Assembly (NCBI GenBank): GCA_020442095.1
Contig: JAGRKY010000164.1
Span: 1 to 7,646 of the forward strand
DNA length: 7,646 nt
Direction of reading: 5' to 3'
Origin: Bauldia sp.
GTDB lineage: Bacteria; Pseudomonadota; Alphaproteobacteria; Rhizobiales; Kaistiaceae
Shown here: positions 1 to 6,681 of the stretch, one piece after another
Numbering within the stretch: position 1 is the first letter of the stretch
Layout of the letters: each line of letters starts with the position of its first letter
The notes under the pieces: generated by a model
What the model saw: the letters and a program-made list of their open reading frames with translations, nothing else
The model's database searches: none
What the model was told of the DNA's origin: nothing
Translations under genes and position numbers: made by a program

Positions 1-700
1 TGCCGGCAACGACACCATCACCGGCTCGACCGCCGCCGATACGATCAACGCCGGCAGCGGCGCCGACACCATCGAGGGCGGGACGGGCGCCGACACGATC
101 AACGGCGAAGCCGGCAACGACACGATCATCGGCTTCGTCGGCGCCGATATCGTCGATGGCGGGGCCAATACCGACACGATCAGGCTCGCCGCCACGTCGA
201 GCGACCTGAACGCGGCGGCGAACAGCCAGATCAAGAATGTCGAGGCGGTCGACGCGTCGACCGCCGGGGCAGGTGTCGCGATCGATCTGCATCAGCAGAG
301 CGACGGCTTCACGATTACCGGCAGCGGTCACAACGACACGATCATCGGCTCGACCGGGGCGGATGTCATCGGCGCCGGGGCCGGCAACGACACGATCGAG
401 GGCGGCTCGGGCGCCGACACCATCGACGGTGGAACCGGGAACGACACGATTGTCGGTTTCGTCGGCACGGATACCGTCGATGGCGGCGCCAATACCGACA
501 CGATCACCCTCGCGGCGACGTCGGCCGACCTGAATGCCGCCTCGGATGCGCGCATCGTCAACGTCGAGATGATATCCGCGGCGCTCGCCGCCGCCGGCGT
601 GACGATCGACCTCCACCTTCAGAGCGACGGCTTCACGATCACCGGCAGCAGCCACGACGACACCATCACCGGTTCGACCGGCGGCGATATCATCAACACC
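1..700 (+). repeat. 324-bp (108-residue) in-frame tandem super-repeat within the RTX gene
   Basis: Matching landmarks recur exactly 324 bp apart. The DGFTITGS codons start at 302 and again at 626, and the DGGANTDTI codons start at 155 and again at 479. A partial copy occupies 1-301, a full copy 302-625, and the beginning of a third runs from 626 to about 700 before similarity gives way to ordinary nonapeptides. Each unit has about five RTX nonapeptides, then a non-RTX linker of the form LAATSxDLNAA...I.NVE...IDLHxQS. The copies differ at many positions, so this is an old duplication and not a recent expansion. More copies are likely upstream. Confidence 0.88.
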
Positions 701-2227
701 GGCAACGGCGACGATCTGGCGATCGGCGGTGCCGGGGTCGACATCGTCGATGCGGGCGCCGGCGACGATACGATCGCGGCGCGGACCGGTGACGGCAACG
801 ACTTCTATGACGGCGGCGACGGCAACGATACCGTCGACTATTCGGCGACGACCAGCGGTGTAACGGTCCGACTGACGCCGGAAGACCGTTCGAGCGAGTC
901 GATCAGTGGCGATCCCGGGACCTTCGCGGCCCTGCTCCTCGCCGGCGGCATCGCGCCCGCGACGACTCCCGTCGGACTGGCAAAGAACGGCGGTGCCGGT
1001 ACCGACATCCTGCTCAACATCGAGAATGTCATCGGCAGTTCCGGAGACGATTCGATCATCGGTGACACCCTCGCCAACGTCCTGGAAGGCGGTGACGGCG
1101 ACGACAAGATCTGGGCGCGGGATGGCAACGACACCGTCCGGGGCGGTGCCGGCAATGATGTCCTCGTCGGTGGCTTCGGCGGCACGGGCGGGGCGTCATC
1201 CGGGAACGACACGCTGTTCGGCGACGAGGGTAACGACGAGCTCTACGGCGAGGATGGCAACGACGCCCTTTGGGGCGGCGAGGGCGCCGACCAGTATGCC
1301 GGCGGCAAGGGCCAGGATACGCTTTTCTTCGGCGGTGACGGCGATAACGACAAGGCCTGGGGCGGCGACAACAGCGACCGCTTCGTCTTCTTCAAGGGGT
1401 TTGGGGTCGACACGATCAAGGACTTCCTCGCGACCGGCGGCGGCAGCGACAAGATCGATCTCAGCAACTTCAAGGGACTCGCCTTCGACGACCTCAAGAT
1501 TTCGCAGGCCGGCGACAACACCGTGATCAAGGGCCTCGGCAAGGGCGACAAGATCGTCCTCGAAGTGGTCAATGCCGGCGCACTGACCAAGGACGATTTC
1601 ATTTTCGAGACGACCACCGTGAGAGGCTCCAGGAAGGCCGATGTCCTGGTTGGCAGCGCGGGCGACGATCGTCTCAAGGGCCTCAAGGGCAACGACAAGC
1701 TGAAGGGCAAGGCCGGCGACGACAAGCTGATCGGCGGAGGCGGCCGCGACAAGGTGCTGGGGGGTGCCGACAACGACATCCTGAAGGGAGGCAACGGCCC
1801 CGACAAGCTGGTGGGCGGCGCCGGTGACGATGTCCTGAAGGGCAACGGCGGCAATGACCAGATCAACGGCGGCCTCGGCTCCGACATTGCGACCGGTGGC
1901 AAGGGCAAGGATAGCTTCATTTTCAAGAGTGCCGCGGATGGCTTTGATACGATCAAGGATTTCGTCTCGGGCGTCGACAAGCTCGAGCTGAAGGCCAAGG
2001 GCTTCGGCGGCGGCCTGTCGGCGGGGGATGCGGCGCCCCTGGTCAAGCTTGCCGATATCGGCGGCTACACCCACCCGGACAGCAAGGGCGTGTTCCTGTT
2101 CGACACGTCGGGGCCGAGCCAGGGCACGCTTTATTGGGACGCCAATGGCGGCTCCAGCAGCGATGCGGTCGCCTTCGTCACGATCGGCAGCTCGAGCCTG
2201 CTGCAGTCGGATCTGCACATCGTCTAG
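2..2227 (+). CDS. RTX / hemolysin-type calcium-binding repeat protein, probable type I secretion substrate (5' partial)
   Basis: The reading frame is open from the first complete codon at 2 to the TAG at 2225-2227, giving 741 visible residues with no stop. The Met codon at 569 lies inside a repeat and is not the real start, so the N terminus is upstream of the window. The visible part contains many GGxGxDxUx nonapeptides (for example AGSGADTIE, GGTGNDTIV, GGAGNDVLV, GEDGNDALW), which in this family bind Ca2+ and fold as parallel beta-rolls after export. Residues 1-210 carry a 108-residue super-repeat. An RTX block follows at about 340-458, then a module with F.F...DTIKDF ending in DDFIF (459-535), a lysine-rich RTX block (543-637), and a final DSFIF...DTIKDF module (637-741) ending DLHIV. 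No catalytic domain is visible. Family knowledge says export is by an ABC/MFP/TolC-type machine using a C-terminal signal; no such transporter lies in the window. The role (adhesin, S-layer, biofilm or enzyme tail) cannot be told from this fragment. Confidence 0.93.
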   Translation, partial: AGNDTITGSTAADTINAGSGADTIEGGTGADTINGEAGNDTIIGFVGADIVDGGANTDTIRLAATSSDLNAAANSQIKNVEAVDASTAGAGVAIDLHQQSDGFTITGSGHNDTIIGSTGADVIGAGAGNDTIEGGSGADTIDGGTGNDTIVGFVGTDTVDGGANTDTITLAATSADLNAASDARIVNVEMISAALAAAGVTIDLHLQSDGFTITGSSHDDTITGSTGGDIINTGNGDDLAIGGAGVDIVDAGAGDDTIAARTGDGNDFYDGGDGNDTVDYSATTSGVTVRLTPEDRSSESISGDPGTFAALLLAGGIAPATTPVGLAKNGGAGTDILLNIENVIGSSGDDSIIGDTLANVLEGGDGDDKIWARDGNDTVRGGAGNDVLVGGFGGTGGASSGNDTLFGDEGNDELYGEDGNDALWGGEGADQYAGGKGQDTLFFGGDGDNDKAWGGDNSDRFVFFKGFGVDTIKDFLATGGGSDKIDLSNFKGLAFDDLKISQAGDNTVIKGLGKGDKIVLEVVNAGALTKDDFIFETTTVRGSRKADVLVGSAGDDRLKGLKGNDKLKGKAGDDKLIGGGGRDKVLGGADNDILKGGNGPDKLVGGAGDDVLKGNGGNDQINGGLGSDIATGGKGKDSFIFKSAADGFDTIKDFVSGVDKLELKAKGFGGGLSAGDAAPLVKLADIGGYTHPDSKGVFLFDTSGPSQGTLYWDANGGSSSDAVAFVTIGSSSLLQSDLHIV
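1024..1375 (+). repeat. RTX nonapeptide block (acidic/aromatic type)
   Basis: Successive in-frame GGxGxDxUx units encode, for example, GGDGDDKIW, ARDGNDTVR, GGAGNDVLV, GDEGNDELY, GEDGNDALW and GGEGADQYA. One small glycine/serine-rich interruption (GGFGGTGGASSGND) lies near 1171-1209. The block ends where the first DRFVFF module begins. It is expected to be a Ca2+-loaded beta-roll. Confidence 0.85.
1628..1918 (+). repeat. Lysine-rich RTX nonapeptide block
   Basis: This block encodes further nonapeptides in which the position after Asp is often Lys (GNDKLKG, GDDKLIG, GRDKVLG, GPDKLVG) and Lys also occurs between turns (LKGLKG, LKGKAG). The T-rich DTI units at the start of the window look quite different. 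The block sits between an apparently buried C-terminal module and the true C-terminal module, which suggests a separate origin from the earlier RTX blocks. Confidence 0.8.
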
Positions 2228-2315
2228 TGGCCGGGGGGGCTGGTGCTCGATGGGAACCGGTGCTCGATTTCGTCGCTGGACCACGCCAAGGGCGCTGGTC
2301 GGTGAGAGCGGCCGT

Positions 2316-2331
2316 GCCGGCGTCCGCCGGC
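2316..2331 (+). repeat. Small GC-rich inverted repeat upstream of the cyclase gene
   Basis: GCCGGC at 2316-2321 and GCCGGC at 2326-2331 are self-complementary arms around a GTCC loop, and a related CCGGCGTC stretch follows directly. No T-run follows, so it is not a standard intrinsic terminator. It lies about 20 nt upstream of the ribosome binding site. In DNA this GC-rich it could occur by chance. Confidence 0.35.
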
Positions 2332-2351
2332 GTCCGGCGTCGATGACCGCT

Positions 2352-2355
2352 GGAG
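2352..2355 (+). promoter_or_regulatory. Ribosome binding site for the CHASE2-cyclase GTG start
   Basis: GGAG lies 7 nt before the GTG at 2363. It supports the GTG as the true start: the frame is closed upstream by a TGA at 2303-2305, and no other ATG, GTG or TTG codon in frame lies between. Confidence 0.65.
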
Positions 2356-2362
2356 CATCGCG

Positions 2363-4576
2363 GTGACCGCCTGGGGGCGCTGGCCGTATATCATCCTTGT
2401 GGCGCTGGTGCTGCTTGGCGCGACCGCTCTGCGGGTTGCCGATCCCTTTTTCCTGCAGGCGCTCAGGCTCATCGCTTTCGACTCCTACCAGCGCCTCGAT
2501 CCGCAGGACTACGATCCGGAACTGCCGGTTCGCATCGTCGATATCGACGAGGAATCGCTGAAGCGCATCGGGCAGTGGCCATGGGCGCGTACGACAGTGG
2601 CCGCTCTGCTCCAGAACCTCTTCGCCTCCGGTGCCGCGACGGTCGCCTTCGACGTCCTGTTCATCGAACCGGACCAGACCTCGCCCGAGCAGGTCATGAA
2701 GAGGCTCACGCCGGAGGAGGCGAAGCTCCTCGAGCCGCTTATCGCCGGTCGCAAGAGCCATGACGAGACGATGGCCGAGATCGTTGCCGCCGCCCCGACG
2801 GTGCTCGCCACGGTTCTCAACGACAACGAGTCCAGTCCGTCGCTGCCGCCCAAGGCGGGTTTCGCGGTTGCCGGAGACGACCCAGGCCCGTTCGTGCCGG
2901 GATTCACCGGGCGATCGAACAACCTGCCGATCCTCGAGGATGCGGCGTCCGGGATAGGGGCGGTGAACTGGATCCCCGATCGTGACCAGGTCGTGCGGCG
3001 CCTGCCGCTGATCTTCCGCGAGGGAGACAGCTGGGCGCCAACGCTCGCGATGGAGACGCTGCGGGTCGCTCAGGGAGCCAGCACGTATATCCTCAAATCC
3101 TCGAACGCGAGCGGAGAATCCTCCTTTGGCGCCGAAACCGGGCTGAACAACATCAAGGTGGGGGCCATTGAGATACCGACCAATCCGGACGGTGCGTTGC
3201 TCCTGCAGTTCCGTCCCTCCAATCCCGATGCGTTCATACCGGCCTGGCAGGTCCTGTCGGGCGAATTCGATCAGAACGAAATCGACGGAAAGATCATCCT
3301 CGTCGGTTCCAGCGCGGCGGGGCTGAACGACCTGCAGGCGACGCCCCTCGACGCCGCTCTTCCGGGCGTCGAAATCCAGGCACAGGCGCTGGAACACCTG
3401 ATTGCCGGGCGCAGCCTCATCCGCCCGGACTTCACGGTCGCCCTCGAAATCCTCTTCGTGCTCGTCGTCGGCGTCATCCTCGCGGTCATCCTGCCGCGGA
3501 TTTCAGCGGGTTCCTCGGCATTCCTCGGGGGCGTGGTGATTGCCGGCGTCTTTCTCGGCGGCTGGCTTTGCTATCGCTATGCCGGACTCCTGCTCGATCC
3601 GACCTATCCGGCGCTGGCCATCTTCGCCCTGGTCGGGGCGGCGACGCTTTACATCTACCGCAGCGTCGAGCAGCAGCGGGCGGAGGTCCGGCGCGCTTTC
3701 GGCCATTACGTCTCGCCGGCCGTCGTCGACGAGTTGATCGCCAACCCGGATCGGCTTGAGCTCGGCGGGGAAGTGCGGGAGCTGACATTGCTCTTCTGCG
3801 ACGTGCGGAACTTCACCTCGATCTCCGAGAAGATGACCGCGCACGAACTGACGCAATTCATCAATGGCCTGCTCAGCCCGCTGAGCGAGATCATCCTCAA
3901 GCATCGCGGGACGATCGACAAATACATGGGCGACGCCATCATGGCGTTCTGGAATGCGCCCCTCGAGGATCCCGTCCACGCGCGCAACGCATCGCTGGCC
4001 GCCCTGGAGATGTCGGCGAAGATGGTGGAGCTCAATCGCGAGTGGAAGAGCCAGGCCGAGGCGGAAGGGCGAACCTATCAGCCGGTCGGCATCGGCATCG
4101 GCATCAACTCGGGCAATTGCTGCGTCGGCAACCTCGGCTCGACGGTTCGCTTCGACTATTCGGCGATTGGCGACGACGTGAACCTCGCCTCCCGCGTCGA
4201 GGGCCTGTCCAAGGTCTACGGGATGACGATCGTCATCGGCGAATCGACCTTCGCCGGTGTCGGCGAGCCGGCGCTCGAGCTTGATCTCATCCGGGTCAAG
4301 GGCCGCTCGCAGCCGAGCCGGCTCTATACGCTGCAGGATGCCCTTGCGGCGACCGGGGAACAGATGAAGCAACTGGTTCCCGATCACGAAGCCATGCTGG
4401 CTGCCTATCGCGCCTGCGACTGGGAGGGCGCCATGTCCGCCATCGCCCGCTGTCGATCGGCGGGCGTCGCGACGCTTGAGAAATTCTACGCGCTCTACGA
4501 GTCGCGGATCGCCGCGTGGCGCGAGAACCCGCCGCCTCCGGACTGGGACGGCGCGTTTACCGCTCTCGAGAAATAG
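2363..4576 (+). CDS. CHASE2-domain membrane adenylate/guanylate cyclase (class III)
   Basis: The product is 737 residues and complete, starting at GTG. A transmembrane helix at about 7-26 is followed by a large extracytoplasmic CHASE2 sensor (about 28-350), with family signatures such as RIVDIDEESL, GQWPWAR, AFDVLFIEPD, NWIPDRDQVVRRLPL and GKIILVGSSAAGLND. Three more membrane helices (about 357-380, 384-407, 413-434) lead through a signalling helix (RRAFGHYVSPAVVDEL) into a cyclase domain at about 470-656. Metal-binding Asp480 (LFCDVRNFTS) and Asp524, the base-contacting Lys520 (DKYMGDA), and transition-state Asn607 and Arg611 (NLASR) are all present, so it should be active. The position that pairs with Lys520 to choose the base is Ser600 (YSAIGDD) in my alignment; the overall motif fits class IIIb adenylate cyclases. 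The expected reaction is ATP to cAMP at the inner membrane face, controlled by an unknown periplasmic cue. The roughly 80 residues after the cyclase domain have no recognisable motif. Confidence 0.95.
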   Translation: MTAWGRWPYIILVALVLLGATALRVADPFFLQALRLIAFDSYQRLDPQDYDPELPVRIVDIDEESLKRIGQWPWARTTVAALLQNLFASGAATVAFDVLFIEPDQTSPEQVMKRLTPEEAKLLEPLIAGRKSHDETMAEIVAAAPTVLATVLNDNESSPSLPPKAGFAVAGDDPGPFVPGFTGRSNNLPILEDAASGIGAVNWIPDRDQVVRRLPLIFREGDSWAPTLAMETLRVAQGASTYILKSSNASGESSFGAETGLNNIKVGAIEIPTNPDGALLLQFRPSNPDAFIPAWQVLSGEFDQNEIDGKIILVGSSAAGLNDLQATPLDAALPGVEIQAQALEHLIAGRSLIRPDFTVALEILFVLVVGVILAVILPRISAGSSAFLGGVVIAGVFLGGWLCYRYAGLLLDPTYPALAIFALVGAATLYIYRSVEQQRAEVRRAFGHYVSPAVVDELIANPDRLELGGEVRELTLLFCDVRNFTSISEKMTAHELTQFINGLLSPLSEIILKHRGTIDKYMGDAIMAFWNAPLEDPVHARNASLAALEMSAKMVELNREWKSQAEAEGRTYQPVGIGIGINSGNCCVGNLGSTVRFDYSAIGDDVNLASRVEGLSKVYGMTIVIGESTFAGVGEPALELDLIRVKGRSQPSRLYTLQDALAATGEQMKQLVPDHEAMLAAYRACDWEGAMSAIARCRSAGVATLEKFYALYESRIAAWRENPPPPDWDGAFTALEK

Positions 4577-4586
4577 GCCGGTCGCT

Positions 4587-4623
4587 TCGGACGGCCTCGG
4601 GCCCGTTTACCGGGCCGGTCCGA
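4587..4623 (+). terminator. Bulged stem-loop after the cyclase gene, possible terminator
   Basis: Outer arms TCGGAC (4587-4592) and GTCCGA (4618-4623) pair perfectly. Inside them GGCCCG (4600-4605) and CGGGCC (4611-4616) form a second 6-bp stem with a TTTAC loop, leaving a 7-nt bulge on the left and 1 nt on the right. It starts 10 nt after the cyclase stop codon. The sequence downstream is only mildly T-rich (TGTGGTTCAGTCTTGGTC) with no clean T-run, so it could be a weak intrinsic terminator, a 3'-end-stabilising hairpin, or a boundary helped by Rho. Confidence 0.45.
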
Positions 4624-4666
4624 TGTGGTTCAGTCTTGGTCTTCGCCGCGCGGCGATGATCGGAAC

Positions 4667-4670
4667 AGGG
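4667..4670 (+). promoter_or_regulatory. Ribosome binding site fixing the epimerase start
   Basis: AGGG lies 8 nt upstream of the ATG at 4679. The earlier in-frame ATG at 4625 lies right beside the hairpin, has no purine-rich leader, and would add 18 residues (MVQSWSSPRGDD...) that do not resemble the family. A GTG at 4673 is also in frame but too close to the AGGG. Confidence 0.6.
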
Positions 4671-4678
4671 GCGTGCGC

Positions 4679-5488
4679 ATGACACTGAAGAACCGCCTGG
4701 GCGGCCATACCAACAGCTACCATACCTACAGCCTCGAAGAGGCACTCGAAGGCATCGCGGCCGCCGGCTATCGCTATGTCGAGCTCAGCGCCGTGCGGGG
4801 CTGGACCGAGCATGTGCCCCTGGAAGCCGATGCGAAGGAACTGGGACGGATCCAGCGGATGATGAATTCGCTCGGGCTTGTCAGCCTCAGCCTCAGCGGC
4901 CATTCCGATCTGACGACCAAGGAAGGCCTGGCGGACGGCCTGCTCGCCGTCGATCTCTGCGAGCGGATGGGGATCGGCATCATGAATACGGCGATCGGCG
5001 GCCATTACAGCGAGGACGAGGACGAGGACGCCTTCATGGGCAACATCCACGAGCTCGCCGACTATGCCGTCGCCCGCGACATCCGTCTCGGGATCGAAAT
5101 CCACGGCGAGATCACCAAGTCCGGCGCGGCCGCGATTCCGGTTCTGGAGCGGATCGGACGTCCCAACGTGCTGATCAACTACGACACGGCGAATGTCGAA
5201 TTCTACGGCGACGTGAAGGCCGTCGACGACCTGCCGATCGCGCTTCCGAAGATGGTCCACTGCCATCTCAAGGACAAGCGCGGCGAGGGACGCGTCTGGG
5301 ATTTCCCCGGCATCGGGGACGGGGATATCGACTTCGCCAGGATCCTCGGGATCATCGAGAAGGGCGGCTATGAGGGCCCGTTGAGCGTCGAGATCGAGTT
5401 CCTCGGCGAGCCGTGGCCGCCGCTCGAAGAGGTCAACCGGTCGATGAAGGCGTCGCACGACCGCCTCGCGGCGCTCGGTCTCTCCTGA
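4679..5488 (+). CDS. Sugar phosphate isomerase/epimerase (xylose isomerase-like TIM barrel)
   Basis: The product is 269 residues from the ATG at 4679, a usual length for the AP-endonuclease-2/xylose-isomerase-like superfamily. Barrel strands and the expected metal ligands can be seen: Glu140 (LGIEIHGE), Asp169 (NYDTAN), His196 in MVHCHLKDK (His194 is the alternative), and Glu238 (SVEIEF). These correspond to the Glu-Asp-His-Glu set that holds a divalent metal in ketose 3-epimerases and inosose-processing enzymes. A GIGDGDIDF loop and the WPP segment after Glu240 are also typical. The enzyme probably isomerises or epimerises a free or phosphorylated sugar or inosose in the cytoplasm; the substrate cannot be read from the sequence. 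An acidic run (three GAGGAC repeats, residues 112-117) lies in a loop. The oxidoreductase gene starts 17 bp downstream, so the two are almost certainly cotranscribed. Confidence 0.9.
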   Translation: MTLKNRLGGHTNSYHTYSLEEALEGIAAAGYRYVELSAVRGWTEHVPLEADAKELGRIQRMMNSLGLVSLSLSGHSDLTTKEGLADGLLAVDLCERMGIGIMNTAIGGHYSEDEDEDAFMGNIHELADYAVARDIRLGIEIHGEITKSGAAAIPVLERIGRPNVLINYDTANVEFYGDVKAVDDLPIALPKMVHCHLKDKRGEGRVWDFPGIGDGDIDFARILGIIEKGGYEGPLSVEIEFLGEPWPPLEEVNRSMKASHDRLAALGLS

Positions 5489-5492
5489 CAGC

Positions 5493-5501
5493 GGGTGGGG
5501 G
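5493..5501 (+). promoter_or_regulatory. G-rich ribosome binding site before the oxidoreductase GTG start
   Basis: GGGTGGGGG ends 4 nt before the GTG at 5506, in the 17-bp gap after the epimerase stop. It favours GTG 5506 over the in-frame ATG at 5413, which lies within the epimerase gene. Starting at 5506 puts the Rossmann strand KIGILGSG at the very N terminus, as expected for this family. Confidence 0.6.
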
Positions 5502-5505
5502 TATC

Positions 5506-6495
5506 GTGAAAATCGGAATCCTCGGTTCGGGCTTCATGGGCGGCACGCATGCGCGTGCCTATGCCAAGATTCCGGGAGTCGAGATCGTCGCGGTTTCGTC
5601 TCTCCATCGGGAAAAGGCGGAGGCGCTCGCGGGCGAGGTCGGCGCCAGGGCGACGACCGACGATCGCTCGATCATCGAGGACCCGGCGATCGACGCGATC
5701 AGCAACACGCTGCCGACCCATCTCCATCCGGAGGCGACCATCGCGGCGCTGAATGCCGGGAAGCATGTCCTGCTCGAAAAGCCGTTCGCGCTGACGGCGG
5801 AGGATTGCGACGGCATGATCGCGGCGGCGAAGGCGAGCGGCAAGATACTGATGGTGGCCCACGTCCTGCGCTTCTGGGGCGAGTATGTGTCGCTGGCGGA
5901 ATTCGTCCACGAGGGCCGGCTCGGCAAGCCGATCTCGGCGATCGCCTCGCGGCTGTCGCAGGTGCCGGCCTGGGCCGACTGGTTCCTCGACCCGGCGCTC
6001 AGCGGCGGCGCGGTGCTCGACCTCAGCGTTCATGACTTCGACGTCCTGAACTGGGTGTTGGGCGCGCCGAAATCGGTCTACGGCCGCGGGAAGGAGTTCC
6101 GGCCGGGGCTGTGGAATGACATCCACGCCAGCGTCGCCTACGGCGAGGCCAGCGGCTTCGTCGAAGGCAGTGAATTCATGCCGAAGGACTACCCCTTCAG
6201 TTGCGGCCTCAAGGTGCTCTGTGAGGGCGGTGTGATCGAATTCGCCTTCCAGGCCGGCGGGGTCAGCGTCGAGATGGGCGGCGGCAGCTCGTTGACCGTC
6301 CATGAGCCGGGCAGGGCCTATGCGCTCGAAGGCAAGCCCGGCGACGCCTACGAGAACCAGGCGGCGTATTTCGTCGATTGCGTCAGGGAAGGGCGCGCGC
6401 CGACGCTCGGGACGCCCGAGCAGGCGCGGCTGGCGGTGCGGACGGCAAACGCCGCCAGGGAATCCTTCGAGACCGGCACGGTCGTGACGATCTGA
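5506..6495 (+). CDS. Gfo/Idh/MocA-family NAD(P)-dependent oxidoreductase
   Basis: The product is 329 residues from a GTG start. The N-terminal Rossmann fold opens with GILGSGFMGGTHA (GxGxxG at residues 7-12) and contains the hallmark EKPFALT motif at 91-97, where Lys92 is the conserved active-site/cofactor lysine. The C-terminal alpha/beta dimerisation domain starts at about 120 (AHVLRFWGEY) and has the GGAVLDLSVHDFD motif, with Asp172 and His176 at the usual catalytic positions. The end (AYENQAAYFVDCVREGRAP...) is typical. Such enzymes oxidise or reduce a hydroxyl/keto group on sugars, inositols or related compounds in the cytoplasm. No lipoprotein or Tat signal is present, so it is not the periplasmic subgroup. 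With the epimerase 17 bp upstream, it probably acts on the same sugar or cyclitol. Confidence 0.93.
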   Translation: MKIGILGSGFMGGTHARAYAKIPGVEIVAVSSLHREKAEALAGEVGARATTDDRSIIEDPAIDAISNTLPTHLHPEATIAALNAGKHVLLEKPFALTAEDCDGMIAAAKASGKILMVAHVLRFWGEYVSLAEFVHEGRLGKPISAIASRLSQVPAWADWFLDPALSGGAVLDLSVHDFDVLNWVLGAPKSVYGRGKEFRPGLWNDIHASVAYGEASGFVEGSEFMPKDYPFSCGLKVLCEGGVIEFAFQAGGVSVEMGGGSSLTVHEPGRAYALEGKPGDAYENQAAYFVDCVREGRAPTLGTPEQARLAVRTANAARESFETGTVVTI

Positions 6496-6638
6496 GCATG
6501 GTATGTCGCTTCCCCGTGACGGCCGGTTTCCGCACCGCCTGATCCACGACGATCCCGGCGATCCGTAGCCGAACGGGCGCAATCCCGCGGCGCTGGATTT
6601 GCCGCCGGCGTTCCTGATCGCTTCGCATTTGCGGCCGA

Positions 6639-6658
6639 CTGGGCCATTGTGGGCCCGG
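6639..6658 (+). repeat. 7-bp stem-loop upstream of the GlpD-like gene
   Basis: CTGGGCC (6639-6645) pairs with GGCCCGG (6652-6658) across an ATTGTG loop, with one G-T wobble. It ends about 10 nt before the proposed ribosome binding site. There is no T-run after it, so it does not look like a standard terminator; it might affect translation or be a chance GC-rich structure. Confidence 0.35.
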
Positions 6659-6668
6659 CTCATGCGTT

Positions 6669-6672
6669 GGGG
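6669..6672 (+). promoter_or_regulatory. Possible ribosome binding site for a TTG start
   Basis: GGGG lies 9 nt before the TTG at 6682. An in-frame TGA at 6673-6675 means the start must come after it. TTG 6682 is the only usual initiator before the FAD-binding strand YDLAVIGGG, so it is chosen even though the ribosome binding site is modest. Confidence 0.45.
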
Positions 6673-6681
6673 TGATGGGGC

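Larger units (their letters stand above)
2228..2362 (+). other. Intergenic spacer between RTX gene and cyclase gene
   Basis: This is 135 bp with no supported gene. It contains a GC-rich hairpin (2316-2331) and a ribosome binding site (2352-2355). I see no convincing sigma70-type -35/-10 pair and no stem followed by a T-run, so neither a promoter nor a terminator can be called here. Read-through from the RTX gene into the cyclase gene is possible. Confidence 0.5.
6496..6681 (+). other. Intergenic region before the GlpD-like gene
   Basis: This is 186 bp with no supported gene. It includes a 22-codon ATG frame (6503-6568) with no ribosome binding site and no recognisable product, and a GC-rich hairpin (6639-6658). 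The gap could hold a promoter for the dehydrogenase, but I see no strong -35/-10 pair, so I leave that open. Confidence 0.5.

Noticed and set aside
569..571. ATG as the start of the RTX gene
   Set aside because: The frame is open to the left edge with the same repeat on both sides, no ribosome binding site precedes it, and it falls inside the NVE linker of a super-repeat.
906..1526. Plus-strand frame of 206 codons overlapping the RTX gene
   Set aside because: Its Ser/Thr/Arg/Ala-rich low-complexity translation is a frame-shifted reading of the RTX repeats.
1196..3397. Very long minus-strand open frame (733 codons) spanning the RTX 3' end and the CHASE2 half of the cyclase gene
   Set aside because: It runs opposite two well-supported plus-strand genes. 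Its translation is rich in Arg, Ala, Val, Asp and Glu with no recognisable domain, as expected from the complement of GC-rich codons.
3503..4387. Minus-strand open frame of 294 codons opposite the cyclase domain
   Set aside because: The plus strand encodes an intact cyclase catalytic domain with all key residues; the antisense product resembles nothing.
5012..5029. Three GAGGAC repeats as a possible hypervariable microsatellite
   Set aside because: Three in-frame copies encoding a short acidic loop are too few to support phase variation, and a change in copy number would keep the frame.
5413..5505. N-terminal extension of the oxidoreductase from ATG 5413
   Set aside because: The 31 extra residues overlap the epimerase gene and are Arg/Ala-rich; GTG 5506 has a ribosome binding site and gives the normal family N terminus.
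6503..6568. Small 22-codon frame in the gap before the GlpD-like gene
   Set aside because: There is no ribosome binding site, no recognisable sequence and no supporting context; frames this short are expected by chance.
6599..6627. TTGCCG followed 17 nt later by TTCGCA as a sigma70 promoter
   Set aside because: The second element is a poor match to TATAAT, and such pairs arise by chance in this composition.
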